A stretch of 19,308 nt of DNA from the NCBI GenBank assembly GCA_947167315.1, contig CAMVHP010000015.1, forward strand, positions 1 through 19,308, written 5' to 3'. The position numbers were made by a program, and so were the translations under genes. The stretch's first letter is position 1. Each line of letters opens with the position of its first letter. Below the pieces are notes generated by a model that saw nothing but the letters and a program-made list of their open reading frames with translations, ran no database searches and had not been told where the DNA came from. Of this stretch, positions 1 through 6,737 are shown piece after piece. The stretch is from RGIG8782 sp017475895. GTDB taxonomy: Bacteria > Pseudomonadota > Alphaproteobacteria > Rickettsiales > UBA1997.

Positions 1-1135
1 TTATTCGTATATTTTCTGCTTTTTGCTTTAGTTCATATTCCGTTTGTTGTTCATTGTCTTTATTCTCTTTATTATATAAAATAAAATCATCTATTGTGAT
101 TTGTTTGTTTAATATATTATTGGCAAGTCCATTAGTTACTACCCTTGATGCTAAAACACAATTACCAATTGTCTGACCATTATAAGCTAATATATCAACG
201 TTCTTATTTTTATCATCTTTTAGTACTTCAATAGCTTTTTTATCAAAATATATACCACCAGAAGTATCAATAACTACGAATTTACCATCTTTATATATAA
301 TGCCAACGGCATGATCTGTAGTATATAATTCTGATGTTACAACTTTGCCTGTATTTTTATATTGTTCGGCAAACTTTTTAAAGTTTTCAAGCTGGCTTTC
401 AAAGTTATGCCGACTATAGTCAAAATCTTTATCATTACTATATTGTATAATATTATCATTATTATTGATTAATGCTAAATTTGTTAATAATGTATCATAA
501 CTATAGCTTTTATCTTTACTAAAAGAACTAAACAGTGTTTTTGTTTTTTCTATTGTATTTTCTGTAATATTCTTGCTCCACTGTAATTTTTTGTCCTTGT
601 CAATGGTTAGAGTTACAACTTCTCCATCTAAAAAATATTCTATTATTATACCATCTTTTGTTTCATTTAATTTGTAACATGGATTGTTAGGAGTTTTATT
701 TAAATACGCTGTTCCAGATATCGTTACACCGTTAACAAATATTCCTTCAAACCTTAATTGATTGCCATAAACTGTTCCTTTACCATTAAATTTACCATAT
801 TTAAATTCACCTGTGTATCTTAGTTTTTCAGCAATTCCACCGGGTTCATAACAACTAGCATCATAATATGAACTTCCTTCACCATCATATTCGCCATTTT
901 TAAATCCACCTTCGTATATTTTGTTACCCTGATAGTATGCTTTTCCTTGACCATTATATTTACCGTTTTCAAATCCACCTTCGTATATTATTTCACATGT
1001 TTGTTTGTCATTTTTTGTTTGAACTATGTAATACTCAGCATTTCCTGAAAAGTTACTGAACTCGAATTTATTGTTAAGATTAGTGTCACTGGTATATATT
1101 ACATCTTTATCTACATCATAATAAATTTTTATCAT
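1..1135 (-). CDS. MORN-repeat protein with candidate CE-clan cysteine protease-like domain (morn1), 3' end outside window
   Basis: The frame is open from the ATG at 1135 to the left edge (378 full codons), so the C-terminus is missing. The N-terminus MIKIYYDVDKDVIYTSDT is shared with the paralogues to the right. About four MORN units follow (roughly residues 49-140; cores YEGGFENGKYNGQG and YEGGFKNGEYDGEG). A central conserved block contains FLDGEVVTLTIDKDKKLQWS. The catalytic-like block has His275 (DHAVGIIYKDG), Asp290 (VIDTSG), Gln321 and Cys326 (GQTIGNC), in the order used by CE-clan enzymes. A charged helical linker starts at about residue 345 and matches morn4 closely, so a C-terminal MORN array probably lies outside the window. 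There is no signal peptide or membrane segment. The start is fixed by the conserved promoter 26 nt upstream. Secretion as a host-directed effector is an inference. I know no named family for this block; the MORN calls are secure, the enzyme call is not. Confidence 0.85.
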   Translation of the reverse strand, partial: MIKIYYDVDKDVIYTSDTNLNNKFEFSNFSGNAEYYIVQTKNDKQTCEIIYEGGFENGKYNGQGKAYYQGNKIYEGGFKNGEYDGEGSSYYDASCYEPGGIAEKLRYTGEFKYGKFNGKGTVYGNQLRFEGIFVNGVTISGTAYLNKTPNNPCYKLNETKDGIIIEYFLDGEVVTLTIDKDKKLQWSKNITENTIEKTKTLFSSFSKDKSYSYDTLLTNLALINNNDNIIQYSNDKDFDYSRHNFESQLENFKKFAEQYKNTGKVVTSELYTTDHAVGIIYKDGKFVVIDTSGGIYFDKKAIEVLKDDKNKNVDILAYNGQTIGNCVLASRVVTNGLANNILNKQITIDDFILYNKENKDNEQQTEYELKQKAENIRI

Positions 1136-1152
1136 ACTAACACAGCTAATTA

Positions 1153-1184
1153 TTTATGCATATTATACCATTTTTTTGCATAAA
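1153..1184. promoter_or_regulatory. candidate operator: perfect inverted repeat around the morn1 -10 box
   Basis: TTTATGCA at 1153-1160 and TGCATAAA at 1177-1184 form an 8-bp perfect inverted repeat separated by 16 nt, centred over the -10 and spacer. It could be a repressor site. It is perfect again in front of morn3 but imperfect in front of morn2, morn4 and morn5. Because the sequence is A+T-rich and overlaps promoter elements, chance is possible. Confidence 0.35.
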
Positions 1185-1189
1185 GTCAA
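1162..1189 (-). promoter_or_regulatory. sigma70 promoter of morn1
   Basis: On the minus strand the -35 box TTGACT (1189-1184) and the -10 box TATAAT (1167-1162) are separated by 16 bp, and TGG directly precedes the -10, giving an extended -10. The ATG lies 26 nt beyond the -10, so the leader should be about 20 nt. The same layout precedes all five paralogues. A perfect 8-bp inverted repeat (1153-1160 and 1177-1184) brackets the -10. Confidence 0.85.
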
Positions 1190-1325
1190 TTTAATCATTA
1201 TGATATATTGTAATTTTTTTATTAAGAGCAATAGCCATAATATTACTGAACTAATTACAAAATAATGGACAATTTTTTAGCAAATATCTTGTTGTCTGTT
1301 ATTTGCTAGGCTGTGTAGAGGTTGT
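1190..1325. repeat. intergenic repeat block (class A flank) between morn1 promoter and morn2 stop
   Basis: This 136-nt spacer holds a block related to those at about 2946-3010 and 8824-8890. Shared pieces include caatagccataatattactg and ggacaattttttag, followed by the conserved tail region of the preceding gene. The right part (1277-1325) is the displaced C-terminal coding tail of morn2. No further gene is seen here. Confidence 0.55.
1278..1308. repeat. inverted repeat downstream of morn2
   Basis: TAGCAAATA (1278-1286) and TATTTGCTA (1300-1308) form a perfect 9-bp stem with a 13-nt loop. On the minus strand no T-tract follows the stem, so it does not look like a classic intrinsic terminator. 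It overlaps the out-of-frame coding tail. The equivalent place after morn4 (5313-5345) has only a weaker version. Confidence 0.4.
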
Positions 1326-2891
1326 TTATCTTTGATGATATGTATTACCAAAACCTTTGCTGCCTATGTCTTTTAACGCTTCCATCACTTTTATTTGCAT
1401 TTTCTTGTTTAAGTTTGTTTTTGTATTTACATGTAATTTATTTAATTCTTGTTTTTGTTGTATTAAATCTACCACTTTTGGACGAAGTTTTTGCTTATCT
1501 TTATTATCGTTATTATTAGTTTTTTTAATTAGTTCACTATCTTTAGATTCACTTCTGTATATATCGTCATTTTTATAAATAATTTTTTCTTTACTAACTG
1601 TTTTACCATCTTCAAATTGACATTCATATACATCACCATTTGCGCAAATAAGTGTTCCTGAGCCGTTCGGTTTACCATCTTTAAATTGACCTTTGTATTT
1701 ACTACCATTTTGGTAAGTGACTTTTCCTTCACCATTAGGTTTACCATCTTTAAGTTGACCTTCGTATGATTTACCGCTTGGGAAAATGATTTTTCCTTCA
1801 CCATTACAACAATTATCATAGGTAATAGTTACTTCGCCATCACTATATGATAATAGGTTTAGATATTTATTTTCGTCTCTAATATCGTTTAGTCTATTAA
1901 TGAATTCATGTAATCTTTCTTCTTTTGTTTTTATATCTTCTGCTTGTTTCTTTAGTTTGTCATATAAAATAAGATTGTCCATTGTGTTTTTTCCATTTGA
2001 TATATCATTGGCAAGTTCATTAGTTACTACTCTTGATGCTAAAATGCAATTACCAATTGTCTGACTGTTATAAGCTAATACATCAATATTATTAAGCTGT
2101 AGTGCTTTAACAGCTTCTTTATCCAAATATATACTGCCAGAAGTGTCAATAATTAAAAATTTACCGTCCTTATATATAATACCAACAGCGTGATCTTCAG
2201 TATATAATTCCGATGTTATAACTTTGCCTGTATCTTTATATTTTTCGACAAATTCTTTAAATTTTCTAATCTGGTATCCGAAGCTATACTGACGAGTGTC
2301 AAAATCTTGATCGTTACTATATTGCACAATGTTATCATTAATATTAATTAATGCCAAATTTGCTAATAGGTGATCATAACCATCACTTTCCTTTTTACTA
2401 AAAGAACCAAACAGTGTTTTTGTTTTTTCTATTGTATTTTCTGTAATATTCTTGCTCCACTGTAATTTTTTGTCCTTGTCAATGGTTAGAGTTACAACTT
2501 CTCCATCTTCTTTTCCATCTAAAAAATATTTTATTGTTTTATCTTTATCTAATGTGTAACATATTTTATTTTCATGATTTGTATTTAAACGTGATATTCC
2601 GGATATTCTTTTACCTTTATTAAATTTTCCTTTAAAGTCTAATTGATTGCCATGTAATATTCCTAGATTATGAGGTCTATCATTTTTAAATCCACCTACG
2701 TATGTTTTTTTAAATATTGTTTTGCCATTTCTTACATGAACTGTGTAGTACTTGACAATTCCTGAAACGGAATGGGATTTTCTAGTAAACCTAAGTCCAG
2801 TGTGGGGATTATTTCTTCTTAGCGATGATGGATCGTTGTTACTGATATATGTTCTACGTCTATTTTCATGATAAAAAATTATTTTTGTCAT
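1326..2891 (-). CDS. MORN-repeat protein with candidate CE-clan cysteine protease-like domain (morn2)
   Basis: This 521-residue protein is one of two paralogues here with an unbroken frame through the His/Cys block. Its N-terminus is the most divergent of the family. It has two degenerate N-terminal MORN units (YVGGFKNDRPHN, FKGKFNKGKR), then the central block with LTIDKDKKLQWSKN. The catalytic-like residues are His234, Asp249 (IIDTSG), Gln277 and Cys282 (SQTIGNC). A charged helical linker leads to a C-terminal array of about three good MORN units (YEGQLKDGKPNGEG, YKGQFKDGKPNGSG) and a Lys/Gln-rich tail. A four-residue insertion turns FLDGE into FLDGKEDGE. The stop at 1326 probably follows a small indel: 17 more codons ending NNRQQDIC-stop lie in the next frame (1330-1277) and match the tails of morn3 and morn4. 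There is no signal peptide. Type IV secretion to a host cell is possible but unsupported by direct sequence evidence. Confidence 0.88.
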   Translation of the reverse strand: MTKIIFYHENRRRTYISNNDPSSLRRNNPHTGLRFTRKSHSVSGIVKYYTVHVRNGKTIFKKTYVGGFKNDRPHNLGILHGNQLDFKGKFNKGKRISGISRLNTNHENKICYTLDKDKTIKYFLDGKEDGEVVTLTIDKDKKLQWSKNITENTIEKTKTLFGSFSKKESDGYDHLLANLALININDNIVQYSNDQDFDTRQYSFGYQIRKFKEFVEKYKDTGKVITSELYTEDHAVGIIYKDGKFLIIDTSGSIYLDKEAVKALQLNNIDVLAYNSQTIGNCILASRVVTNELANDISNGKNTMDNLILYDKLKKQAEDIKTKEERLHEFINRLNDIRDENKYLNLLSYSDGEVTITYDNCCNGEGKIIFPSGKSYEGQLKDGKPNGEGKVTYQNGSKYKGQFKDGKPNGSGTLICANGDVYECQFEDGKTVSKEKIIYKNDDIYRSESKDSELIKKTNNNDNKDKQKLRPKVVDLIQQKQELNKLHVNTKTNLNKKMQIKVMEALKDIGSKGFGNTYHQR

Positions 2892-2917
2892 ACCAATACA
2901 GCTAATTACTTACGTAT

Positions 2918-2945
2918 ATTATACCATTTTTTTACATAAAGTCAA
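2918..2945 (-). promoter_or_regulatory. sigma70 promoter of morn2
   Basis: On the minus strand TTGACT (2945-2940), 16 bp, TATAAT (2923-2918), with TGG before the -10. The ATG is 26 nt downstream of the -10. The flanking inverted repeat carries TTACGTA/TACATAA here, with one paired change relative to morn1 and one mismatch. Confidence 0.82.
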
Positions 2946-3117
2946 TTAATATTAACAATAGTACTATAAAATATATTGTAACCAATCACAAAACAACGGA
3001 CAATTTTTTAGAAAATATCTTGTTGTTTGTTGTTGTATTGCATAAAGATATTATCAATATCCTTATACACTTGTTTTAACACCTCTATTTTTTCTTCTCT
3101 TTGTTGTACTTTATCTT

Positions 3118-4002
3118 CTATTCCTTCTTCTGTTTGTTGTGTTTTGTTTTTGAGTTTGTTTTTATATTCACTATTACTGTTGCTTTATTTTCAAAGTTTT
3201 GTTCTTGTTGTGTTGGTTTTTGTTTTTGTTGTGTTAGTTTTTTTACTATAAACACCCCTTTACCGTCAACTATTTCACCATTTTTAAATTCACCTTTGTA
3301 TATGTCACCATTTGCAAAAGTAAGTGTTCCTCTACCATTAAATTTACCATCTTTAAATTGACCTTTATATTCTTTGTATTTATCACCGTTTGCAAAAATG
3401 AGTGTTCCTTTACCATCAACTATTTTACCATCTTTAAATTGACCTTTACATACACTACCATCTGCGAAAGTGAGTGTTCCTTCGCCATTAAATTCGCCAT
3501 CTTTAAATTGGCCTTCATATTCGTCACCATTTGTAAAACTATACTTTCCTTTACCATCAAATTCATCATTTTTAAAATTACCTATATACACGGCACCACT
3601 TGCGAAAGTGAGTATTCCTTGACCATTAAATTCACCATCTTTAAAATCACCTCTGTATTCTTTATATATGTTACCATTCGCGTAAGTGAATATTCCAAAA
3701 CCGTTTAGTTTATGATTTTTTACACCACCTTCATATGTGCTACCATCATCAAAGGTAATAGTTGGTGATGATAGTTTTAGATATTTATGTTTATTTCTAA
3801 TGTTGTTTAGTCTATCAATGACTTTATGTAATCTTTCTTCTTTTGTTTTTATATCTTCTACCCCTTGCTTTAGTTCATATTCTGTTTGTTGTTCATTGTC
3901 TTTACTTTCTTTATTACATAAAATAAGATCATCTATTGTGATTTGTTCGTTTAATATATCATTGGCAAGTTCATTAGTTGCCACTCTTGATGCCAAACAC
4001 AA
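3118..4002 (-). CDS. downstream open frame of morn3: helical linker plus C-terminal MORN array
   Basis: This is the 3' part of morn3, open after the frameshift next to the Cys codon. The 294-codon frame has only a TTG as possible start, which overlaps the upstream frame and is not preceded by a ribosome binding site, so it is unlikely to be an independent gene. It encodes LASRVATNELANDI, matching the segment after the Cys in the intact paralogues, then a Glu/Lys/Gln-rich helix (about residues 25-75) and seven MORN units (cores YEGQFKDGEFNGEG, YKGEFKNGEIVDGKG). It ends at a premature TAG at 3118 created by a second base loss. If expressed it would be a MORN-only protein. Confidence 0.45.
   Translation of the reverse strand: MCLASRVATNELANDILNEQITIDDLILCNKESKDNEQQTEYELKQGVEDIKTKEERLHKVIDRLNNIRNKHKYLKLSSPTITFDDGSTYEGGVKNHKLNGFGIFTYANGNIYKEYRGDFKDGEFNGQGILTFASGAVYIGNFKNDEFDGKGKYSFTNGDEYEGQFKDGEFNGEGTLTFADGSVCKGQFKDGKIVDGKGTLIFANGDKYKEYKGQFKDGKFNGRGTLTFANGDIYKGEFKNGEIVDGKGVFIVKKLTQQKQKPTQQEQNFENKATVIVNIKTNSKTKHNKQKKE
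3240..3765 (-). repeat. C-terminal MORN array of morn3 (about 69-nt units)
   Basis: Seven tandem coding repeats of about 23 codons, some lengthened by a KEY or VDG insertion. Recurrent plus-strand words are accatctttaaattgacc and ttccttcaccat. The unit consensus is Y-x-G-x-F-K-D-G-x-x-N-G-x-G-T-L-x-F-A-N-G-D. The nucleotide similarity between units makes expansion or contraction by recombination plausible. Confidence 0.75.
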
Positions 4003-5120
4003 TTACCAATCGTCTGGCCTTTATAATATTCTAATATATCAATATTCTTTTCTTTTAGTACCTTAACAGCTTCTTTATCCAAATATATAGCACCAGAAGT
4101 GTCAATAACTACGAACTTACCATCTTTATACACAATGCCAACAGCATGACTTTCAGGATATAATTCTGATGTTACTACTTTACCCTTGTTTTCTGGTTTT
4201 TTGGCAAAATTTGCAAATTTTTCAAATTGATTTCTAAAGTCTTCTTGCTGATGAGGGTCAAAATCTACATCATTACTATATTGCACAATGTTATCGTTAG
4301 TGTTGATTAATGCTAAATTTGCTAATAATAAATCATAACCCTCGCTTTCCTCTTCACTGAAAGAACCAAACAGTGTTTTTGCTTTTTCTTTTGTATTTTC
4401 TGTAATATTACCGCTCCACTGCAATTTTCCGTCCTTGTCAATGGTTAGAGTTACATTTTCTCCATCTAAAAAATATGTTAATTTTTTACTACCATCATCT
4501 GTTCTACTTAATGTGTAACATTTTTTATTTCCATGAGCTTTATTTAAATATGATGTTCCGTACATTCTTACATCATTATCAAATTGTCCTCTAAATCTTA
4601 ATTGATTATTATAGAATAGTCCTTTGCCATTATATTTATCATTTTCGAATTTACCTTTGTATTTTTTTTTACCATTATAGTATAATGTTCCTTCATCATC
4701 ATATTCACCATCGTTAAAATTACCTTTGTATTTGTCACCATTTGCGAAAGTGAATGTTCCTAAACCGTTTGGTTTACCATTTTTAAATTGACCATTGTAT
4801 ACATTGCCACTTTTTGCGAAAGTGAGCTTTCCTTCACCATCAACCATTTTACCATCTTTAAATTCACCTTCGTATACATTACCATCTTTAGAAAACAGTT
4901 TTCCTTCACCATCAAATTCACCATTTTCAAATCCACCTTCATATCTTTTTTTGCATATTTGTTCGCCATTGCCTGTTATATGAACTATATAGAACTCAGC
5001 ATCTCCCGAAAATTGACTGAAATCGATTTTATTTTTATTAATATCATCTTCTGTTGATAACGGACCACTATTACTGGTATATGCTACTTTTTTATCTATA
5101 TCATAATAAATTTGTTCCAT
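3951..5120 (-). CDS. truncated morn3 product: N-terminal MORN array plus H-D-Q-C block, cut just after the Cys
   Basis: This 389-residue frame has the family promoter and ATG. It carries MEQIYYDIDKKVAYTSNSGP, six MORN units (about residues 59-195; YEGGFENGEFDGEG, YKGKFENDKYNGKG), the central block (LTIDKDGKLQWSGN) and His325, Asp340, Gln369 and Cys374. After Val375 the reading frame leaves the family consensus (LASRV becomes WHQEW) and stops 14 codons later. All four catalytic-like residues are retained but the region after the Cys and the whole C-terminal MORN array are lost. In CE-clan folds the residues after the Cys form a core helix, so activity is doubtful. Confidence 0.6.
   Translation of the reverse strand: MEQIYYDIDKKVAYTSNSGPLSTEDDINKNKIDFSQFSGDAEFYIVHITGNGEQICKKRYEGGFENGEFDGEGKLFSKDGNVYEGEFKDGKMVDGEGKLTFAKSGNVYNGQFKNGKPNGLGTFTFANGDKYKGNFNDGEYDDEGTLYYNGKKKYKGKFENDKYNGKGLFYNNQLRFRGQFDNDVRMYGTSYLNKAHGNKKCYTLSRTDDGSKKLTYFLDGENVTLTIDKDGKLQWSGNITENTKEKAKTLFGSFSEEESEGYDLLLANLALINTNDNIVQYSNDVDFDPHQQEDFRNQFEKFANFAKKPENKGKVVTSELYPESHAVGIVYKDGKFVVIDTSGAIYLDKEAVKVLKEKNIDILEYYKGQTIGNCVWHQEWQLMNLPMIY
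4560..4960 (-). repeat. N-terminal MORN array of morn3 (about 69-nt units)
   Basis: Six tandem MORN coding units, from YEGGFENGEFDGEG to FRGQFDND. The paralogues carry about four (morn1), two (morn2), five (morn4) and two (morn5) units at the same place, so the number of units here is variable within the family. Confidence 0.7.
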
Positions 5121-5146
5121 ACTAACACAGTTAATTATTTATGCAT

Positions 5147-5174
5147 ATTATACCATTTTTTTGCATAAAGTCAA
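5147..5174 (-). promoter_or_regulatory. sigma70 promoter of morn3
   Basis: On the minus strand TTGACT (5174-5169), 16 bp, TATAAT (5152-5147) with TGG before the -10; the ATG is 26 nt downstream of the -10. The perfect 8-bp inverted repeat seen at morn1 recurs here (5138-5145 and 5162-5169). Confidence 0.85.
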
Positions 5175-5175
5175 G

Positions 5176-5217
5176 CTTACCTCCGTAACTTATTATGTGG
5201 AAATTATGGAGGTAGGA
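5176..5217. repeat. imperfect inverted repeat upstream of the morn3 promoter
   Basis: ACCTCCGTAA (5179-5188) faces TTATGGAGGT (5204-5213), a 10-bp stem with one G-T pair. The segment resembles the one upstream of the morn4 promoter, which is the 3' end of morn5 (7297-7330; TTCCATA at 7304-7310 and TATGGAA at 7320-7326). It may be a decayed gene end. No T-tract supports a terminator. Confidence 0.35.
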
Positions 5218-5336
5218 AGTGCGAAATATTTTTGAGTAAATTTGAAGAAACTGATGATGAAAGTAGTAATAATAGCGAATGACAGAGAGGCTTGCATCAG
5301 TAGTGCCTTGGAATTTAGAAAATATCTTGTTGTTTG

Positions 5337-6737
5337 TTATTTCTGGGGTTGTATAAGGGACACTTCTTCATTTTTGGTATGTTCATCAAGATCCTTGCTT
5401 GCTTGTCCTAACGCTTTTATTCTTTCTTCCATTTGTTGTGTTTCGTTTTTTGAGTTTGTTTTTGTTTTTTTTACTATAAACTTTCCTTTACCATCAACTA
5501 TTTTACCATCTTTAAATTCACCTTTGTATACGTCACCATTTGCGTAAACGAGTGTTCCTTCACCGTTTGGTTCACCATTTTTTACATCACCCTCATATGT
5601 AGTACCGTCCTGATAAATAAAATTTCTGTTACCGATAGTTATTTTACCAAATTTAAATTCACCTTCGTATTCTTTGCATACACCACCACTTTTATAAATA
5701 ACTTTCCCTTTACCATTAGCCATACCACTTCTAAACTGACATTCGCATACACTACCATTTTTGTAAGTGAATGTTCCTTTACCGTTTGGTTCACCATTTA
5801 TTACATCACCTTTGTATTCATCACCGTTTTTATAAATAATTGTTCCATTACCACTAGCTATACCATTTTTAAGTGGACCTTCGTATGAGTCACCATTTGG
5901 GAAAACGAGTGTTCCTTTACCGTTACAACAATTATCATAGGTAATAGTTACTTTGTCATCACTACATGATAATAGGTTTAGATATTCATGTTTGTTTTTA
6001 ATGTTATCTAATCTACTAGTAACTTTACGTAATCTTTCTTCTTTTATTCGTATATTTTCTGCTTTTTGCTTTAGTTCATATTCCGTTTGTTGTTCATTCT
6101 CTTCATTCTCTTTATTATATAAAATAAAATCATCCATTGTGATTCTTTTATCCAATATATCATTGGCAAGTTCGTTAGTTACTACCCTTGATGCTAAAAC
6201 ACAATTACCAATTTTTTGACCATTATAAGCTAATATATCAATATTATTATTTTTTAGTACTTCAACAACTTTTTCATTATCATATATAGCATCAGAAGTG
6301 TCAATGATTACGAACTTACCATCTTTATATATAATGCCAACAACATGATCTTCAGTATATAATTCTGATGTTATAATTTTATCTGTATTTTCATATTGTT
6401 TGGCAAACTTTTTAAAGTTTTCAAGCTGGTCTTCGAATCGGATAGGATAAGGGTCAAAATCTTGATCATTACTATATTGTACAATGTTATCATTAGTATC
6501 GATTAATGCTAAATTTGCTAATAATTCATCATAACCATCGCTTTCCTCTTCGCTGAAAGAACTAAATAGTGTTTTTACTTTTTCTTTTGTATTTTCTGTA
6601 GTATTCTTGTTCCACTGTAATTTTCCATCGTTGTCAATGGTTAGAGTTATAACTTCTCTATCTAAAAAATATGCTAACTTTTTACTACCGTCATCTGTTC
6701 TACTTAATATGTAAAATGGGTTTTCAGGAGTTTTATT
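5337..6737 (-). CDS. downstream open frame of morn4: central block, H-D-Q-C block, linker and C-terminal MORN array
   Basis: This stop-free frame of 467 codons (including the stop) follows the break at 6737-6740 and holds the whole second half of morn4. It contains no ATG, GTG or TTG until the TTG at 6155, which lies after the Cys codon, so if translation initiated internally the product would begin at the linker (272 residues, LDKRITMDDF onward) and would be MORN-only. No promoter or ribosome binding site is evident at 6155. I treat it as the 3' part of a broken gene. Confidence 0.4.
   Translation of the reverse strand, partial: NKTPENPFYILSRTDDGSKKLAYFLDREVITLTIDNDGKLQWNKNTTENTKEKVKTLFSSFSEEESDGYDELLANLALIDTNDNIVQYSNDQDFDPYPIRFEDQLENFKKFAKQYENTDKIITSELYTEDHVVGIIYKDGKFVIIDTSDAIYDNEKVVEVLKNNNIDILAYNGQKIGNCVLASRVVTNELANDILDKRITMDDFILYNKENEENEQQTEYELKQKAENIRIKEERLRKVTSRLDNIKNKHEYLNLLSCSDDKVTITYDNCCNGKGTLVFPNGDSYEGPLKNGIASGNGTIIYKNGDEYKGDVINGEPNGKGTFTYKNGSVCECQFRSGMANGKGKVIYKSGGVCKEYEGEFKFGKITIGNRNFIYQDGTTYEGDVKNGEPNGEGTLVYANGDVYKGEFKDGKIVDGKGKFIVKKTKTNSKNETQQMEERIKALGQASKDLDEHTKNEEVSLIQPQK
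5470..5935 (-). repeat. C-terminal MORN array of morn4
   Basis: About six tandem MORN coding units (YKGDVINGEPNGKG, CECQFRSGMANGKG, YEGDVKNGEPNGEG, YKGEFKDGKIVDGKG) preceded by a half unit (NCCNGKG). One unit has the KEY extension also present in the morn3 array. Confidence 0.7.

Larger units (their letters stand above)
3008..5120 (-). pseudogene. MORN / CE-clan-like protein broken by two single-base losses (morn3)
   Basis: Starting at the ATG at 5120, the family architecture can be followed to 3008 if two frame breaks are repaired, giving about 704 residues, the longest member. The first break is at 3995-3997: the coding run TTT should be TTTT as in morn1, and it falls two codons after the putative nucleophile Cys374 (Q369, D340, H325). 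The second is at 3147-3151, where a five-base run corresponds to six bases in morn4. Repairing the second restores a 36-codon extension ending NNKQQDIF-stop at 3008, matching the tails of morn2 and morn4. Six N-terminal and seven C-terminal MORN units are present. The promoter is intact, so a truncated product may still be made. The gene may be a recent pseudogene or a phase-OFF copy. Confidence 0.75.

Noticed and set aside
1278..1308. Intrinsic terminator after morn2
   Set aside because: The stem is perfect but A+T-rich and no T-tract follows on the transcribed strand; on the other strand there is no gene to terminate.
1529..1819. Out-of-frame ORFs with a repeating KVNLKMVN-like pattern (also at 4760-4969, 6898-7092 and 7492-7683)
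   Set aside because: The period comes from the 69-nt MORN coding repeat read in the wrong frame. They lie inside the real genes on the same strand and have no promoter or start signal.
4000..4002. TTG at 4002 as a genuine start of an independent MORN-only gene
   Set aside because: It overlaps the Cys codon of the upstream frame, lacks promoter and Shine-Dalgarno, and the segment after it matches the internal part of intact paralogues.
3990..4005. Programmed -1 frameshifting at the morn3 break
   Set aside because: No X-XXY-YYZ slippery heptamer is evident at the site and the intact paralogues do not need it. A base loss in a short run is simpler.
3240..5935. Direct repeats that might suggest a CRISPR array
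   Set aside because: The repeats are contiguous, about 69 nt, degenerate and coding in frame (MORN). There are no unique spacers and no cas genes.
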